From NCBI GenBank assembly GCA_016721905.1, contig JADKHH010000004.1, forward strand, positions 62,001-126,000: a stretch of DNA of 64,000 nt. Reading direction: 5' to 3'. The DNA comes from Candidatus Opimibacter skivensis. Lineage in GTDB: Bacteria; Bacteroidota; Bacteroidia; Chitinophagales; Saprospiraceae. Each line of letters starts with the position of its first letter. Within the stretch, counting starts at the first letter, position 1. The notes beneath the pieces were generated by a model. That model worked only from the letters and a program-made list of their open reading frames with translations. It did no database searches and was not told the origin of the DNA. The translations under genes and the position numbers were made by a program. This document shows, piece by piece, positions 8,767 through 18,136 of the stretch.

Positions 8767-9642
8767 TTATTTGACGTTGAATACGCGGGAGATATTGAAT
8801 CCCAGGTGAATTTCTCCTTTTCCCCATTCACCTACTGTCTCCGTGATAAATCCTTTCTCTATCATGGAAGTACTGTTACTGAAATGAAGCTGGAATACGT
8901 GTCCGCCGGTTTCGATGTCAAACCCCAGGCTGAGGGAATTATGAAATCCTTCTGCCAACTGGTTTGGAAAGACATAGATATATTCTGCGTTCAGCGAAAC
9001 CCGTTTGCTCAGCTTGATTCGACCGCCGGCGCCAAGGGCGAGGACATCATTTTCTTCAGCACTTGTTTCGACCAGGTTACGATGTACCAGGGTAGGCACT
9101 AGCTCGAGACTGAAGGCATCTGAAAACTTCCTGCCCATGATCAGTTGAAAGGTGTAGAATAAATTGTTGCTGAAATAATTTTCCCGGTCCGGATCAGAGG
9201 GCTTGATAGTCTTGACAGCTGCTGATGCCATAAATGCTACAGTAAGCGGGGTGTTTTTCGCCCCTGTGCTTTGGCGTAGGAGTTTGAATTTGACAAAACC
9301 ATCATAGGTCTTTTCATAGCTGCTTCTGCCTCCGCCGATCATCAGGCGATCAGTGATGCCATAATCAGCACCCAGGCGTATGGTGGACTCATCGAGACCA
9401 AACAATTCATAAACACCGCCATTGAGAAACCCAAATCTGTGCGAAATACGGATGTCCAGTTCACCAGCTGACATATTCTCAAGGGAATGAAGGTTGATGA
9501 CCCTTGTCGCCTTAAAACTGGCCGTTGTATAGTTAACGGTCTCTTCTTCTCCCAGCAGGGACAACAAATCGTCTTCCTGGCCTGATGCATGGAGACTGAG
9601 CATGATCATCAAGCTCAGTGCAATTGATTTGTACGTGTTCAT
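8767..9642 (-). CDS. DUF5777-family outer-membrane beta-barrel protein
   Basis: 291 residues with a signal peptide (ending LSLHASG-QED). The run YTTASFKATRVINLHSLE, the segment LDIRISHRFGFLNGG and the alternating amphipathic strands to a C-terminal aromatic-rich strand (FHLGFNISRVFNVK) match the DUF5777 family of predicted outer-membrane barrels. The family often sits with YceI and c-type cytochrome genes; here YceI is 110 bases upstream on the same strand. Function in the family is not established. The membership is good; a transport or porin role is only a guess. Confidence 0.75.
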   Translation of the reverse strand: MNTYKSIALSLMIMLSLHASGQEDDLLSLLGEEETVNYTTASFKATRVINLHSLENMSAGELDIRISHRFGFLNGGVYELFGLDESTIRLGADYGITDRLMIGGGRSSYEKTYDGFVKFKLLRQSTGAKNTPLTVAFMASAAVKTIKPSDPDRENYFSNNLFYTFQLIMGRKFSDAFSLELVPTLVHRNLVETSAEENDVLALGAGGRIKLSKRVSLNAEYIYVFPNQLAEGFHNSLSLGFDIETGGHVFQLHFSNSTSMIEKGFITETVGEWGKGEIHLGFNISRVFNVK

Positions 9643-9690
9643 TCAATAAGTAGTATTGGTGTAGGTAAACAGATTGGTGTTCAAATAAAA

Positions 9691-9730
9691 AGAACCCCTA
9701 TGGACAAAGCTATGTACAAATAGGGGTTCT
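9691..9730 (-). terminator. Intrinsic terminator after YceI gene
   Basis: An inverted repeat AGAACCCCTAT (9691-9701) / ATAGGGGTTCT (9720-9730) with an 18-base loop is followed on the reverse strand by TTTTTATTT. It lies 23 bases after the YceI stop and before the DUF5777 gene. Confidence 0.7.
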
Positions 9731-9752
9731 GCAATAAAAAACTCACCCCTTT

Positions 9753-10307
9753 CTATGGTATTGGATTCATCAGCTGGTAATCTGCGACGATCTCGATATT
9801 CACTTTTTCGGCAATGTTCTCTGCGACGAGCTTTGGAACTTCTATCTTATAGTCTGCAATGGCTACAGCAAATTTACTCCTGGCAGAAACCGCACCTCCT
9901 TTGATGGTGATAACTGCGGGCGTGGTCACTGTTTTGGTAACCCCATGGATCTCTAATGCGCCTGTGACGTTTACATTGTATTGTCCGTCTTTTGAAAAAT
10001 TGACGATGGCCAGGTTGTCTATTTTGCCTTTAAACTTTGCCTTTGGATAGATTGAGCTTTCCATATAGTTCTCGTTGAAATGGTCCTGCATGAGGGACTT
10101 TTCAAATTTAAAGCCCTGGATGAGTACACCCCATTCCACTGCTCCGGTAGAAGCATCGATCACGGTGCTTGCAGAGGTATTATGGCCTTCTATTTTTTCC
10201 ATGGCTGCCTCAGAGTAGAAAGAAATTTTACCGGTCTTGGAAAAATATTTCTGCCCGATGGCTATTTGGGCGCTGAAAAGAAGCGCGAATACGATCAGAT
10301 TTTTCAT
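9753..10307 (-). CDS. YceI-family periplasmic lipid-binding-like protein
   Basis: 184 residues: signal peptide (MKNLIVFALLFSAQIAIGQ) followed by a single YceI lipocalin-like barrel. Characteristic pieces are KISFYSEAAMEKIEGHNT, EWGVLIQGFKFEKSLMQDHFNENYM, YPKAKFKGKI, VTGALEIHGVTKTV and SKFAVAIADYKIEVP. YceI proteins bind isoprenoid or polyisoprenoid lipids in the periplasm. Sequence is complete. The C-terminal alpha pieces end at MNPIP. A terminator follows. The neighbouring barrel and cytochromes suggest a stress or respiration-related unit, but it has its own terminator. Confidence 0.88.
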   Translation of the reverse strand: MKNLIVFALLFSAQIAIGQKYFSKTGKISFYSEAAMEKIEGHNTSASTVIDASTGAVEWGVLIQGFKFEKSLMQDHFNENYMESSIYPKAKFKGKIDNLAIVNFSKDGQYNVNVTGALEIHGVTKTVTTPAVITIKGGAVSARSKFAVAIADYKIEVPKLVAENIAEKVNIEIVADYQLMNPIP

Positions 10308-10348
10308 GTTCTTTAGATTTATTCTAATGTTCTTAATGGTATGTTATA

Positions 10349-10755
10349 TTATTTTTTCACAAGCGTGGATTGTACCAGGATGACATCACTGAGATACCCT
10401 GAACACATTCCTTTTACAATCACCATATCTCCCGCCTTCACATCCCCGGTTTCAGTTCCTGTTTCCATTTCACAGATGATCAATGCCATCGGATTGGATG
10501 TTTCGAGTTGTATTTTTTTTGTTCCTTCTTCCTCCGTCACTCCAGAAACCTTCCCTGTCACCTGAACTACTTTGCCGAGATATACCCCATCTGCTGCTTT
10601 TTCATCCGCTTCGTAAGCTGCAATGATTTCGTCAGAAGTAGCTTCCACATCTGCTTTCTTTTTTCGAGACTGGCTACGGGTTTGTTATACATGTAGTATC
10701 CGATCCCTGCGCCAATAACGCCTAGTGCAAGTAGTATTAAAATGACTTTTCTCAT
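10349..10755 (-). pseudogene. OB-fold tRNA_anti-like protein, frameshifted
   Basis: Two overlapping reverse frames belong to one protein. The first gives a membrane anchor (MRKVILILLALGVIGAGIGYYMYNKPVASLEK) and reaches GAAAAAAGAAAG near 10655-10667; the second continues with DVEATSDEIIAAYEADEKAADGVYLGK and an OB-fold of the tRNA_anti-like kind (VVQVTGKVSGVTEEEGTKK). The join needs seven A where the sequence has six, so one base is missing from the A-run. The protein would be about 135 residues with one N-terminal TM helix. It could be a true pseudogene, a sequencing error in the homopolymer, or a site rescued by slippage on the A-run; the rest of the gene has no other damage. Confidence 0.7.
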
Positions 10756-10817
10756 GTCTGTTCTTTTGAATTTATACTTACCACACTATACAGGCGAGGT
10801 TAGCCACAGTTGACCGT

Positions 10818-11189
10818 TTAATTATTTGGCGCACCGTCTAAAACCCAGTGTTCAATTTTAGAGATATCACAATCGCCCAGTTTTGCTGCATTCTTGGGCA
10901 TAAAGGAAAATCCGGATTCGTGATTGATGGCTCCGACTAATTGCCCATTATCAACATACTTGATGAGTTGTGTGTATCCTTCGAGGATAACATTTCCATT
11001 GTTAGGTCCATCGGTCACACTATGACACACATAGCAGTTACGCTCGAGTATCGGTACAATGTTACTCTGCAGACTCATGTTATCGGTCACACAGGTTGTG
11101 GGGGGATACAGCTCTTCTGCTACATCATAATAGCAAGAACTCATCACCACCATGCCCATCAGCATCACTTTAATTGTTAAGCGCTCCAT
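10818..11189 (-). CDS. Single-heme c-type cytochrome lipoprotein
   Basis: 123 residues. A lipoprotein signal peptide ends in MSSC, so it should be lipid-anchored on the outer side of the inner membrane or in the outer membrane. A CxxCH site (NCYVCHS) lies near residue 57, with a possible distal Met ligand in the SFMPKNA stretch, after which the small C-terminal helix (CDISKIEHWVLDGAPNN) closes the fold. This is the plan of the short cytochrome c domains repeated in the next gene. The start at 11189 overlaps the preceding gene by 20 bases. It probably transfers electrons to or from a copper or heme partner in the same cluster. Confidence 0.75.
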   Translation of the reverse strand: MERLTIKVMLMGMVVMSSCYYDVAEELYPPTTCVTDNMSLQSNIVPILERNCYVCHSVTDGPNNGNVILEGYTQLIKYVDNGQLVGAINHESGFSFMPKNAAKLGDCDISKIEHWVLDGAPNN

Positions 11190-11973
11190 TACTTATCCAG
11201 GCTTTAATTTTTTGAATGTTACAGTCCGACAATTTGCCAGATCCTCTTGGCATTTGCTGGAATCCGTTTGCCCAGGTGATCGCACCTATGAGCCTTCCGT
11301 TGAGGGCTACTGTTTGAACACCGGCGTGCAAATTTAAAACGATATTTCCTGAAGGAGCTCCTCCTGAATGACAACCGACGCAATAGGTTGTTAAAAGGGG
11401 CGCTACAAAACCTGAATATGTAATACCTGTCGTGTCACACTGCCCTGCCATGTCATCACAGGAGAGATCTTTCGCTCCCTGCAGAATCCACTTAGAGATC
11501 AATGTTATCTGTTCTGCTGTCAGTTTCTGGTTAGGCGGCTCCGGCATACGTTTGTCCGGATCCGTTTCGGTGATGACCTCATACAGATCTGAACTATTGA
11601 GATCAAAAGGTTTCACAATTCCACTCGCCATGACATTCTCAAAATTGTCAAGGATAATATCCTCTTGATGGGTGATCGCATCATGGCATCCGCTCTTGGC
11701 ACAGTTTGACTTAAGTATCGGTAACAGATCACGATCAAAGTATACTACATCCGGATCACACGGTATGCCCATAGTATCCTCATCCATGGTGTCTACGTCC
11801 ATTGTATCCATCCCCATGGTATCTATCGGATCGGGGTCAACAGGCGCAAGAGGCTCGTGTTCACATGCAGGTAACATCAACATGATCATGCCAGCTATCA
11901 GCAATACCCAAAGCATGTAGAGACTTGCCTGGTGGCGACGATAGATTGTAGTATGACTGATCTGTTTTTGCAT
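11170..11973 (-). CDS. Di-heme c-type cytochrome lipoprotein
   Basis: 267 residues. An N-terminal lipoprotein signal peptide (LPACEHEP) is followed by a Met/Asp-rich linker with repeated DTMD, which could bind copper. Two heme domains follow. The first has a C-x4-C-H variant (CAKSGCH, near residue 92) rather than CxxCH; the second has a usual CVGCH. Each is followed by a possible axial Met (MPEPPNQKL; GFQQMPRGSG). The C-terminal third is clearly related to the neighbour at 10818-11189 (both end with a CDI/CNIQKI helix and GAxNN), so the two came from one ancestral domain. The CX4CH form is known in some Bacteroidota and Planctomycetes proteins but heme attachment cannot be proved from sequence. 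Confidence 0.75.
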   Translation of the reverse strand: MQKQISHTTIYRRHQASLYMLWVLLIAGMIMLMLPACEHEPLAPVDPDPIDTMGMDTMDVDTMDEDTMGIPCDPDVVYFDRDLLPILKSNCAKSGCHDAITHQEDIILDNFENVMASGIVKPFDLNSSDLYEVITETDPDKRMPEPPNQKLTAEQITLISKWILQGAKDLSCDDMAGQCDTTGITYSGFVAPLLTTYCVGCHSGGAPSGNIVLNLHAGVQTVALNGRLIGAITWANGFQQMPRGSGKLSDCNIQKIKAWISNGALNN

Positions 11974-12005
11974 ATAGTGTGGTTAAAACGATAATAATCA
12001 TAAAG

Positions 12006-15000
12006 TTATTGAACCACGATCATAGCCCCATACCTGTTGGTAGCTGAAACGACCTGTAAGTAGTACAAGCCGGCAGATTCAGGTGTCGAAATTTTCAGGG
12101 ATTCTTCAATTGTTACCTTTTGAACCGTTACGAGCACTCCGTTGACATCAATGATGTGGATATTCGCACCGGTTCCGATATCATGGACATCGAAGCCACT
12201 AAGCTCCACAGATCCGTCATGGGTACTGACCGGATTAGGGGCGATCGTGAGTTTCTTCAATTGAATTTCCACTGGCCCTGTGCCCGTTGTTCCGACATAG
12301 AGTGACCTGCAGTCAGAGTTAGTACAATTGCCATCTGCATCAATGGTCAGGAGACAAACGGTATAGACACCGGTGCTTGCATACAGATGAACCGGATTGG
12401 TCTGTGTACTGATCTGCCCGTCCCCAAAGCCCCATAATCGCGAACCTACCGGGCCTGAGCTCTGGTCAGAAAACTGATACAAGAGCGGATTTCCCCCATC
12501 CACATCAGCTGCATACCTGGCCCGCAATGCAAGACATGGGTCCGTAAGATCAAGCATTTGACATTGTGTGCTGACACAACCCGAAGATGAGACGGTCACA
12601 CATACTTCATATAACCCCAATGCATAGGTATGTCCAATGGAATCATACTGCATCGACGTGCCTCCGTCCCCAAATGACCAGTTAGCCACCACAGCCGGAT
12701 CAGAGACATCTGATGTATTGTTGAAAACGATATCTAAACCATCCTGCACATAAGTAAATGATGCATTGCACACATCTGCCCCGAGACGAAGCTTATCACA
12801 AATCTGATCCGTACATCCATTGTCTGCAGTGATGGTTAGGCAAACCTCATACAAGATCGCTTCCTGAAATATATGCACCGGGTTTTGAAGCATTGATGTT
12901 CCGCCATCTCCGAAATCCCAGCTCCAGGAGATAATGTGTCCACGGCTATCATCCTCAAACGAAACTGACAACGTACTATAATCGATGTTGTAGATAAAGT
13001 CTGGTCTGACCAGGAAGCAAGGATCATTACAATCAAATGAATCAAGCGAAACAGATGCCATACAATCGTCTGGTCCGTTATCTGTAACCTGAATGACATG
13101 TGACTGGCCTTGGGCAGGAAGTTCAAGCGTAAAGTGTTGTATGCCTCCTGGGATGTACGTCCTGTCATTGATCAACATGTTGCCTTGGTTAAGGACGTCA
13201 TACGATTGACCAGGACCAGAAGAGAAAAATTCAAAATCTACAAAGACGCTTCCGTCATCGCATGGATCCACCACATTGATATTTCCTGCCATGCCGATAC
13301 CGCCTGGTGCACCGTGCGGGATGCAATAATAAGGATGCATGCCTAATTCTGATAGTACAAGATCATATGTAGATCCGAGGCCCAGTAAGCCTGAATTGAA
13401 AACGGACGGTCCGGATGCCGCATCGGATGTAACCGTATGTGGAATGGCTCCCGTCCAGTTGAAACGAATAGTATCTCCCAGGTCAACCTGCAGTGTTGCG
13501 GGTTCATAATTAAAATCTTTGACCTCAATTGTCTTGACACGGCCATTGCCGACAAAATAGTCCAGTCCATTTATCTGACAGTTTGCCGAACAGGATCCTG
13601 TGGTGAAAAAATCGCTGGCTGCACATACTATATTGTTGACATCCTGGATGGTGACGATATGCTGTGCATTATCTGCAGGATAGCTGATCACTTCCTCGTT
13701 AGCCCCCATACGATTGTCATACAACCTTGGATTTTGTCCATACAGTGAGCCATCTACAAAGACATTATATCCTGCCTGGCTGCCATTAGTTACTTCAAAA
13801 GAAAGCTGAACATTTTCCTGGTTGTCGTTACATACCGGTAATACGGTTATAGTGCCTGACATACCGATTCCACCCGGGCCTCCATGAGGTATACAGAAAT
13901 AAGGATGAACCCCTGGTGTATCTATCACGAGGTCATAGATGGCTCCTGTTCCTAATAATCCACTGTTCCATACCTCTGGTCCGGTCAATGCATCAGAAGT
14001 CACTGTATGCGGAATGTCTCCGGTCCAAACAAATCTTATTTTTTCACCTGCGCCGATTGTTATGTGTATCGGGAAATAATCAAAGTCTCTCACTTGTATA
14101 GTGTGCAGGATATTAGTTCCTGTATTGGCGGTCAGGCTTACTACAGTGCATCCCGCGCCGCATATGCTGGTTTGAACCGGCATCGTAAACGCACAAAATG
14201 CTGTCTCCATATCCTGGATCGTCACAAAATGGTTTGCCCCATCACCCGGTAGTTCAATGATAGTTTCGTTGAAGCCTGTTGGGTTGTCATAGAGAATTGG
14301 ATTGGCCGTGATCTTGACGCCATCGACAAATACATTATATCCAAGCGGACTTCCTGCTGAAACATTGAAGGACATGTTCGTGCGCCATTTATCTGCATTG
14401 CATGTATCCAGCACTTGTATGCTTCCTGACATGCCTATTCCGCCCGGTCCACCATGAGGCTGACAATAATATGGGAAACTCCCTGTGGAGCTGATCACAA
14501 CATCATAGGTTGCGCCTTGCCCCAGAAGGCCGCTGTTCCACGTATTCGTGCCCATTGAAGCATCGGAGGTTGTGGTGTGTGGAATCAAACCGGTCCAGAC
14601 AAACCTGACGGTGTCTCCTATCAATACATCTATCTGAGAAGGTACAAATGAAAAATCTTTTACCTCAACAGTATGTAGCACGCCTCGCTGACCGACGTTA
14701 AAATCTGAAATCAAACATGGCACACCGCAGGATGGGATGACAACACTGATGGTATCTGAACACGAACCAGTTTCAATAAACTGTACAGCTATGAGGGCTG
14801 TAATATTGTTACCTGCCACCGATCCGGTGTAGGATCCATTTCCGGCTGCATCGGTAGTCAATGGTGTATCATTAAGTTTCAGGCCATCCTTGTACACATT
14901 ATACGTAGCCGTGATTTGGTCTGAAACAAAATTTACAGATAGCGAAACATTGTTTTCCATACAAGGTGAAACAGTTGCCTCTGTGATGTTTACGGTACAA

Positions 15001-17855
15001 ACACCTCCACATGCTGGCACGTTGGTTGTCTGTTGCGCACTGCATCCTGCATTTCCAACATCAGAAACCGTGAATGTATGCGCGCCGCCATCACCATTGA
15101 CGACAAGTGGGATAGTAAGCTGACCTGAAGGAGAAAAAGAAAACGGAGACCCTATGACTGCATTTCCATCTTGCGTCACATTAAATCCCTGTGAGGTAGT
15201 ATTCACATAGCTGATAGCGAGTGTTCCGTTTGCCATTCCTTCATTGCAGGAAGAAGTAACTTCTATGACCCCTGACATGCCTATACCTCCCGGCGCACCG
15301 TGAGGAAGACAGTAATAGGGAAAGCTTCCTGTTGAATTCAATATCAATTGCCATGAAGACCCCTGACCCAGCAAGCCTGAATTAAATGTATTTGGACCAG
15401 ATGATGCATCAGATGTAACTGTGTGCGGAATGGCTCCCGTCCATTGGAACTGAAGTGTATCTCCAAGATTGATCGTAATCAGCGAAGGTGAAAATTGAAA
15501 ATCCTGAACCTCGACCAGATGAGACACGTTGTTGCCAAAACCAAGTTGATCGATTGTAATACTGCAGGGCAATGTACAATCTGGAGTCACAAGAATCGCC
15601 GTGTCTTTGCAGGCTGAATCCATACCATCTGTAATGATGATTGTATGATTCTGTCCATCCCCGGTGATGTTGACCTGTGCGTTCGGGTTAGTGTAAAGGA
15701 ATGTACCGGCAGACTGACCATCCACGGTTACCGTGTACACTGTGTCAGTATTCGTGCCGGTAACATTCAACAAAACCGGAACCATATTATTTATGCATCC
15801 TCCGGTTATTGCAGGGCTTAAGGAAACCAAACAAGGATTCCCGCCACCACTGCAATCCGGAGTTACCACACCCACGTTTGCAGCACAGGCTACGTCAAGT
15901 AGATCCTGCACTATGATATTATGACTTGCTCCATCTCCAGCAACAAGGATAGAAGCTGATTGGGCCGTACCCGGCACATAAGAAAATGTACCGGCACTGT
16001 TGCCATCTACCAGAATCGTATATCCTGAAGATCCGCCGTTAGTTATTGTAAACTGGACAAGCACCGAAGTCTGTCCAAACGAGTTGCATGACGGAAGGAC
16101 CTCCACAACGCCTGACATACCCACACCTCCCGGTGCACCGTGCGGGAGACAATAGTAAGGATGCGTCCCTTCTTCCAGCAACGGGCTCGTGTAAGTAGCT
16201 CCATTGTTGAGCAGTCCGCTGTCCCAGCTGTTGACGCCACCTGAAATATCAGAAGTAGATGTATGGGCGATGGCACCTGTCCAATTCCACTGCACTACAT
16301 CACCCACTGTAATATTAACCGTGTTAGGATTAAACTGGAAATCTTCAACATTCACGATATGAATGATTCCACTTGGTCCGCCATTACCGCTCGATGCAAC
16401 GGCGGTCAGGTTTGTGATGGTGCAGGGAAGGTTACAATCAGGAGTAACTGCGTTGAGGACAACAGTACATGCCGGATCTACATCGTCCGTTATTTCCACT
16501 GTATGATTTCCACCATCACCAGGTAGCGTGATGGTGACATTTGTGGAGCTTCCTGTGTAAGCGTAAAAGAAACCAGGACCTCCATCTATACTTACATTAA
16601 AACCTGCTCCACCATTGGTGACATTCACTGTCAGGTTTGCCGTAACGTTCATATTCATGCAGGTGCCAAAGTTTCCCAGGGTAGCTGATATACTGCACAC
16701 GGGTTCACCACCACCTTGTCCGCAATCGGGAGCGTTATAGGTCATCGTCAGGTCACAGGTCGGATCTGCCACATCGCGTACCACGAGTTCGTGTGGCAAG
16801 CCATCACCGGCAATGTTGATGGTCATACTTTGCTGACCGACTCCATTGTAGTTGAAGGGACTACCCGCAACGGCTACATTGTCCCACAGGATATTGTACC
16901 CTTGACCATTGGCGACGGTTGTATTGAAATTGACTTGAAGGTCAGTTGATGTACCCGTAGGACAATTAGATAAAATCTGTCCGCTCATCCCTACGCCCCC
17001 TTGTCCGCCATGAGGAATGCAATAATAATTGTGCGTACCAGGATTATGAATGCTGACATCAAATGAAGAGCCTGCTCCGATGACACCAGAGTTCCATGCA
17101 TCATCTCCACTGGTAGCATCTGAGGTCGTGCTATGTCCTCCGCCGGCCCATGTAAAATGGACGATATCCCCCAATACGATCGCAATGCTCTGTGGTGAAA
17201 AGAAATTATCGTCCACGGTGACATTGTGTGTGGCCCCCGGGGTATAACCGACATTGAGTGATGACAAAAAGCAATCTGACAAGCAATCATCAACCACGAA
17301 TGAAATGGTTCTGCCGCACGTTTCAATATCAAGCGATTGTACCACTATCGTGTGTTGGAGTCCGTTGCCGGGTACATTCACCGTCAGATTAACAGGAGAT
17401 TGGCTCGTGATGGCAAAGGGACTACCTGGCACACTTTGACCATCCAGGATGATATCTATTTCCTGGGCATTATCAAAAAGGTCTGTTATGTTGAGGGTCA
17501 CAGGAATTTCTCCCTGACTATTGCAGGCTCCAAGGCTGTAATCAATATCAAAATCACAGATTTCAATCCTGACTTCAAAGTTTGAGATGCATCCACTTTG
17601 GGTCTCAATCGTAAGATTGACATCATATCTGTCCGGATCCGCGAATGTGTGTGTTGGATTCTGCTGGGAAGAAGTACCCCCGTCGTCAAAATTCCAATCC
17701 CAGGAGATAATCGGATCCCCTGTTGCATGCGTAGACTGATCCATAAAATGGATGGTCAGGTTAGTGTTATCAAACGTAAACAGTGCCTCGCAGGTCTGTG
17801 AGACTGCCGGCATGGTAAGCAGGAGAAGGTTAAAGAGTGTCCAGATTACTTTCAT
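12006..17855 (-). CDS. Giant secreted protein with six plastocyanin-like copper domains, PKD domains and T9SS type A signal
   Basis: 1949 residues from ATG at 17855 (signal peptide ending PAVSQ); the open frame begins 36 bases earlier but this start fits the signal peptide. After a PKD domain (about 20-110), six plastocyanin-like domains lie near residues 200-290, 490-585, 770-865, 1050-1145, 1240-1335 and 1430-1525. Each has a His in (I/G)PH(T/S)TTSD-like context and Cys-x2-His-x7-Met in YYCIPHGGPGGIGMSG, the complete type 1 copper ligand set, with no site lost. Between them are Ig-like spacers (DGxxHTIxVxDxxDxxC). Three more PKD domains (about 1625-1870) and a T9SS type A end (IAPNPVS...GLYYLQVV) follow. 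It should be on the cell surface or outside. Its job may be electron transfer or copper binding; I know of no characterised protein with this count. Confidence 0.85.
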   Translation of the reverse strand: MKVIWTLFNLLLLTMPAVSQTCEALFTFDNTNLTIHFMDQSTHATGDPIISWDWNFDDGGTSSQQNPTHTFADPDRYDVNLTIETQSGCISNFEVRIEICDFDIDYSLGACNSQGEIPVTLNITDLFDNAQEIDIILDGQSVPGSPFAITSQSPVNLTVNVPGNGLQHTIVVQSLDIETCGRTISFVVDDCLSDCFLSSLNVGYTPGATHNVTVDDNFFSPQSIAIVLGDIVHFTWAGGGHSTTSDATSGDDAWNSGVIGAGSSFDVSIHNPGTHNYYCIPHGGQGGVGMSGQILSNCPTGTSTDLQVNFNTTVANGQGYNILWDNVAVAGSPFNYNGVGQQSMTINIAGDGLPHELVVRDVADPTCDLTMTYNAPDCGQGGGEPVCSISATLGNFGTCMNMNVTANLTVNVTNGGAGFNVSIDGGPGFFYAYTGSSTNVTITLPGDGGNHTVEITDDVDPACTVVLNAVTPDCNLPCTITNLTAVASSGNGGPSGIIHIVNVEDFQFNPNTVNITVGDVVQWNWTGAIAHTSTSDISGGVNSWDSGLLNNGATYTSPLLEEGTHPYYCLPHGAPGGVGMSGVVEVLPSCNSFGQTSVLVQFTITNGGSSGYTILVDGNSAGTFSYVPGTAQSASILVAGDGASHNIIVQDLLDVACAANVGVVTPDCSGGGNPCLVSLSPAITGGCINNMVPVLLNVTGTNTDTVYTVTVDGQSAGTFLYTNPNAQVNITGDGQNHTIIITDGMDSACKDTAILVTPDCTLPCSITIDQLGFGNNVSHLVEVQDFQFSPSLITINLGDTLQFQWTGAIPHTVTSDASSGPNTFNSGLLGQGSSWQLILNSTGSFPYYCLPHGAPGGIGMSGVIEVTSSCNEGMANGTLAISYVNTTSQGFNVTQDGNAVIGSPFSFSPSGQLTIPLVVNGDGGAHTFTVSDVGNAGCSAQQTTNVPACGGVCTVNITEATVSPCMENNVSLSVNFVSDQITATYNVYKDGLKLNDTPLTTDAAGNGSYTGSVAGNNITALIAVQFIETGSCSDTISVVIPSCGVPCLISDFNVGQRGVLHTVEVKDFSFVPSQIDVLIGDTVRFVWTGLIPHTTTSDASMGTNTWNSGLLGQGATYDVVISSTGSFPYYCQPHGGPGGIGMSGSIQVLDTCNADKWRTNMSFNVSAGSPLGYNVFVDGVKITANPILYDNPTGFNETIIELPGDGANHFVTIQDMETAFCAFTMPVQTSICGAGCTVVSLTANTGTNILHTIQVRDFDYFPIHITIGAGEKIRFVWTGDIPHTVTSDALTGPEVWNSGLLGTGAIYDLVIDTPGVHPYFCIPHGGPGGIGMSGTITVLPVCNDNQENVQLSFEVTNGSQAGYNVFVDGSLYGQNPRLYDNRMGANEEVISYPADNAQHIVTIQDVNNIVCAASDFFTTGSCSANCQINGLDYFVGNGRVKTIEVKDFNYEPATLQVDLGDTIRFNWTGAIPHTVTSDAASGPSVFNSGLLGLGSTYDLVLSELGMHPYYCIPHGAPGGIGMAGNINVVDPCDDGSVFVDFEFFSSGPGQSYDVLNQGNMLINDRTYIPGGIQHFTLELPAQGQSHVIQVTDNGPDDCMASVSLDSFDCNDPCFLVRPDFIYNIDYSTLSVSFEDDSRGHIISWSWDFGDGGTSMLQNPVHIFQEAILYEVCLTITADNGCTDQICDKLRLGADVCNASFTYVQDGLDIVFNNTSDVSDPAVVANWSFGDGGTSMQYDSIGHTYALGLYEVCVTVSSSGCVSTQCQMLDLTDPCLALRARYAADVDGGNPLLYQFSDQSSGPVGSRLWGFGDGQISTQTNPVHLYASTGVYTVCLLTIDADGNCTNSDCRSLYVGTTGTGPVEIQLKKLTIAPNPVSTHDGSVELSGFDVHDIGTGANIHIIDVNGVLVTVQKVTIEESLKISTPESAGLYYLQVVSATNRYGAMIVVQ

Positions 17856-18136
17856 TGACCGTTTTATCGTTTGATGGCAACAAAACAACAAATCAGGTCC
17901 GGCAATTTATAATGACAGTTGCCGAACCAGCTAAAAGTGCTGACGAACGGGAGAAAAGACTGAGCAGCAGGCCGGGAATGCATTTCGGAGTGGCTAATCA
18001 GCAGATTTTCAATGTTTTGAATTCAAGTTGCTTTGATCTGCCTGCCTGTGGTGATATTTCTCCCTTTCAGCACCCCCGCTGGCAGAATAAGCGCCTGTCC
18101 CGCTAGCTTTGACCTGAGTTTATTAACTTTATTCAT

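Noticed and set aside
8719..9102. 127-residue forward open frame
   Set aside because: It is the other-strand shadow of the DUF5777 gene, with no start context or family likeness.
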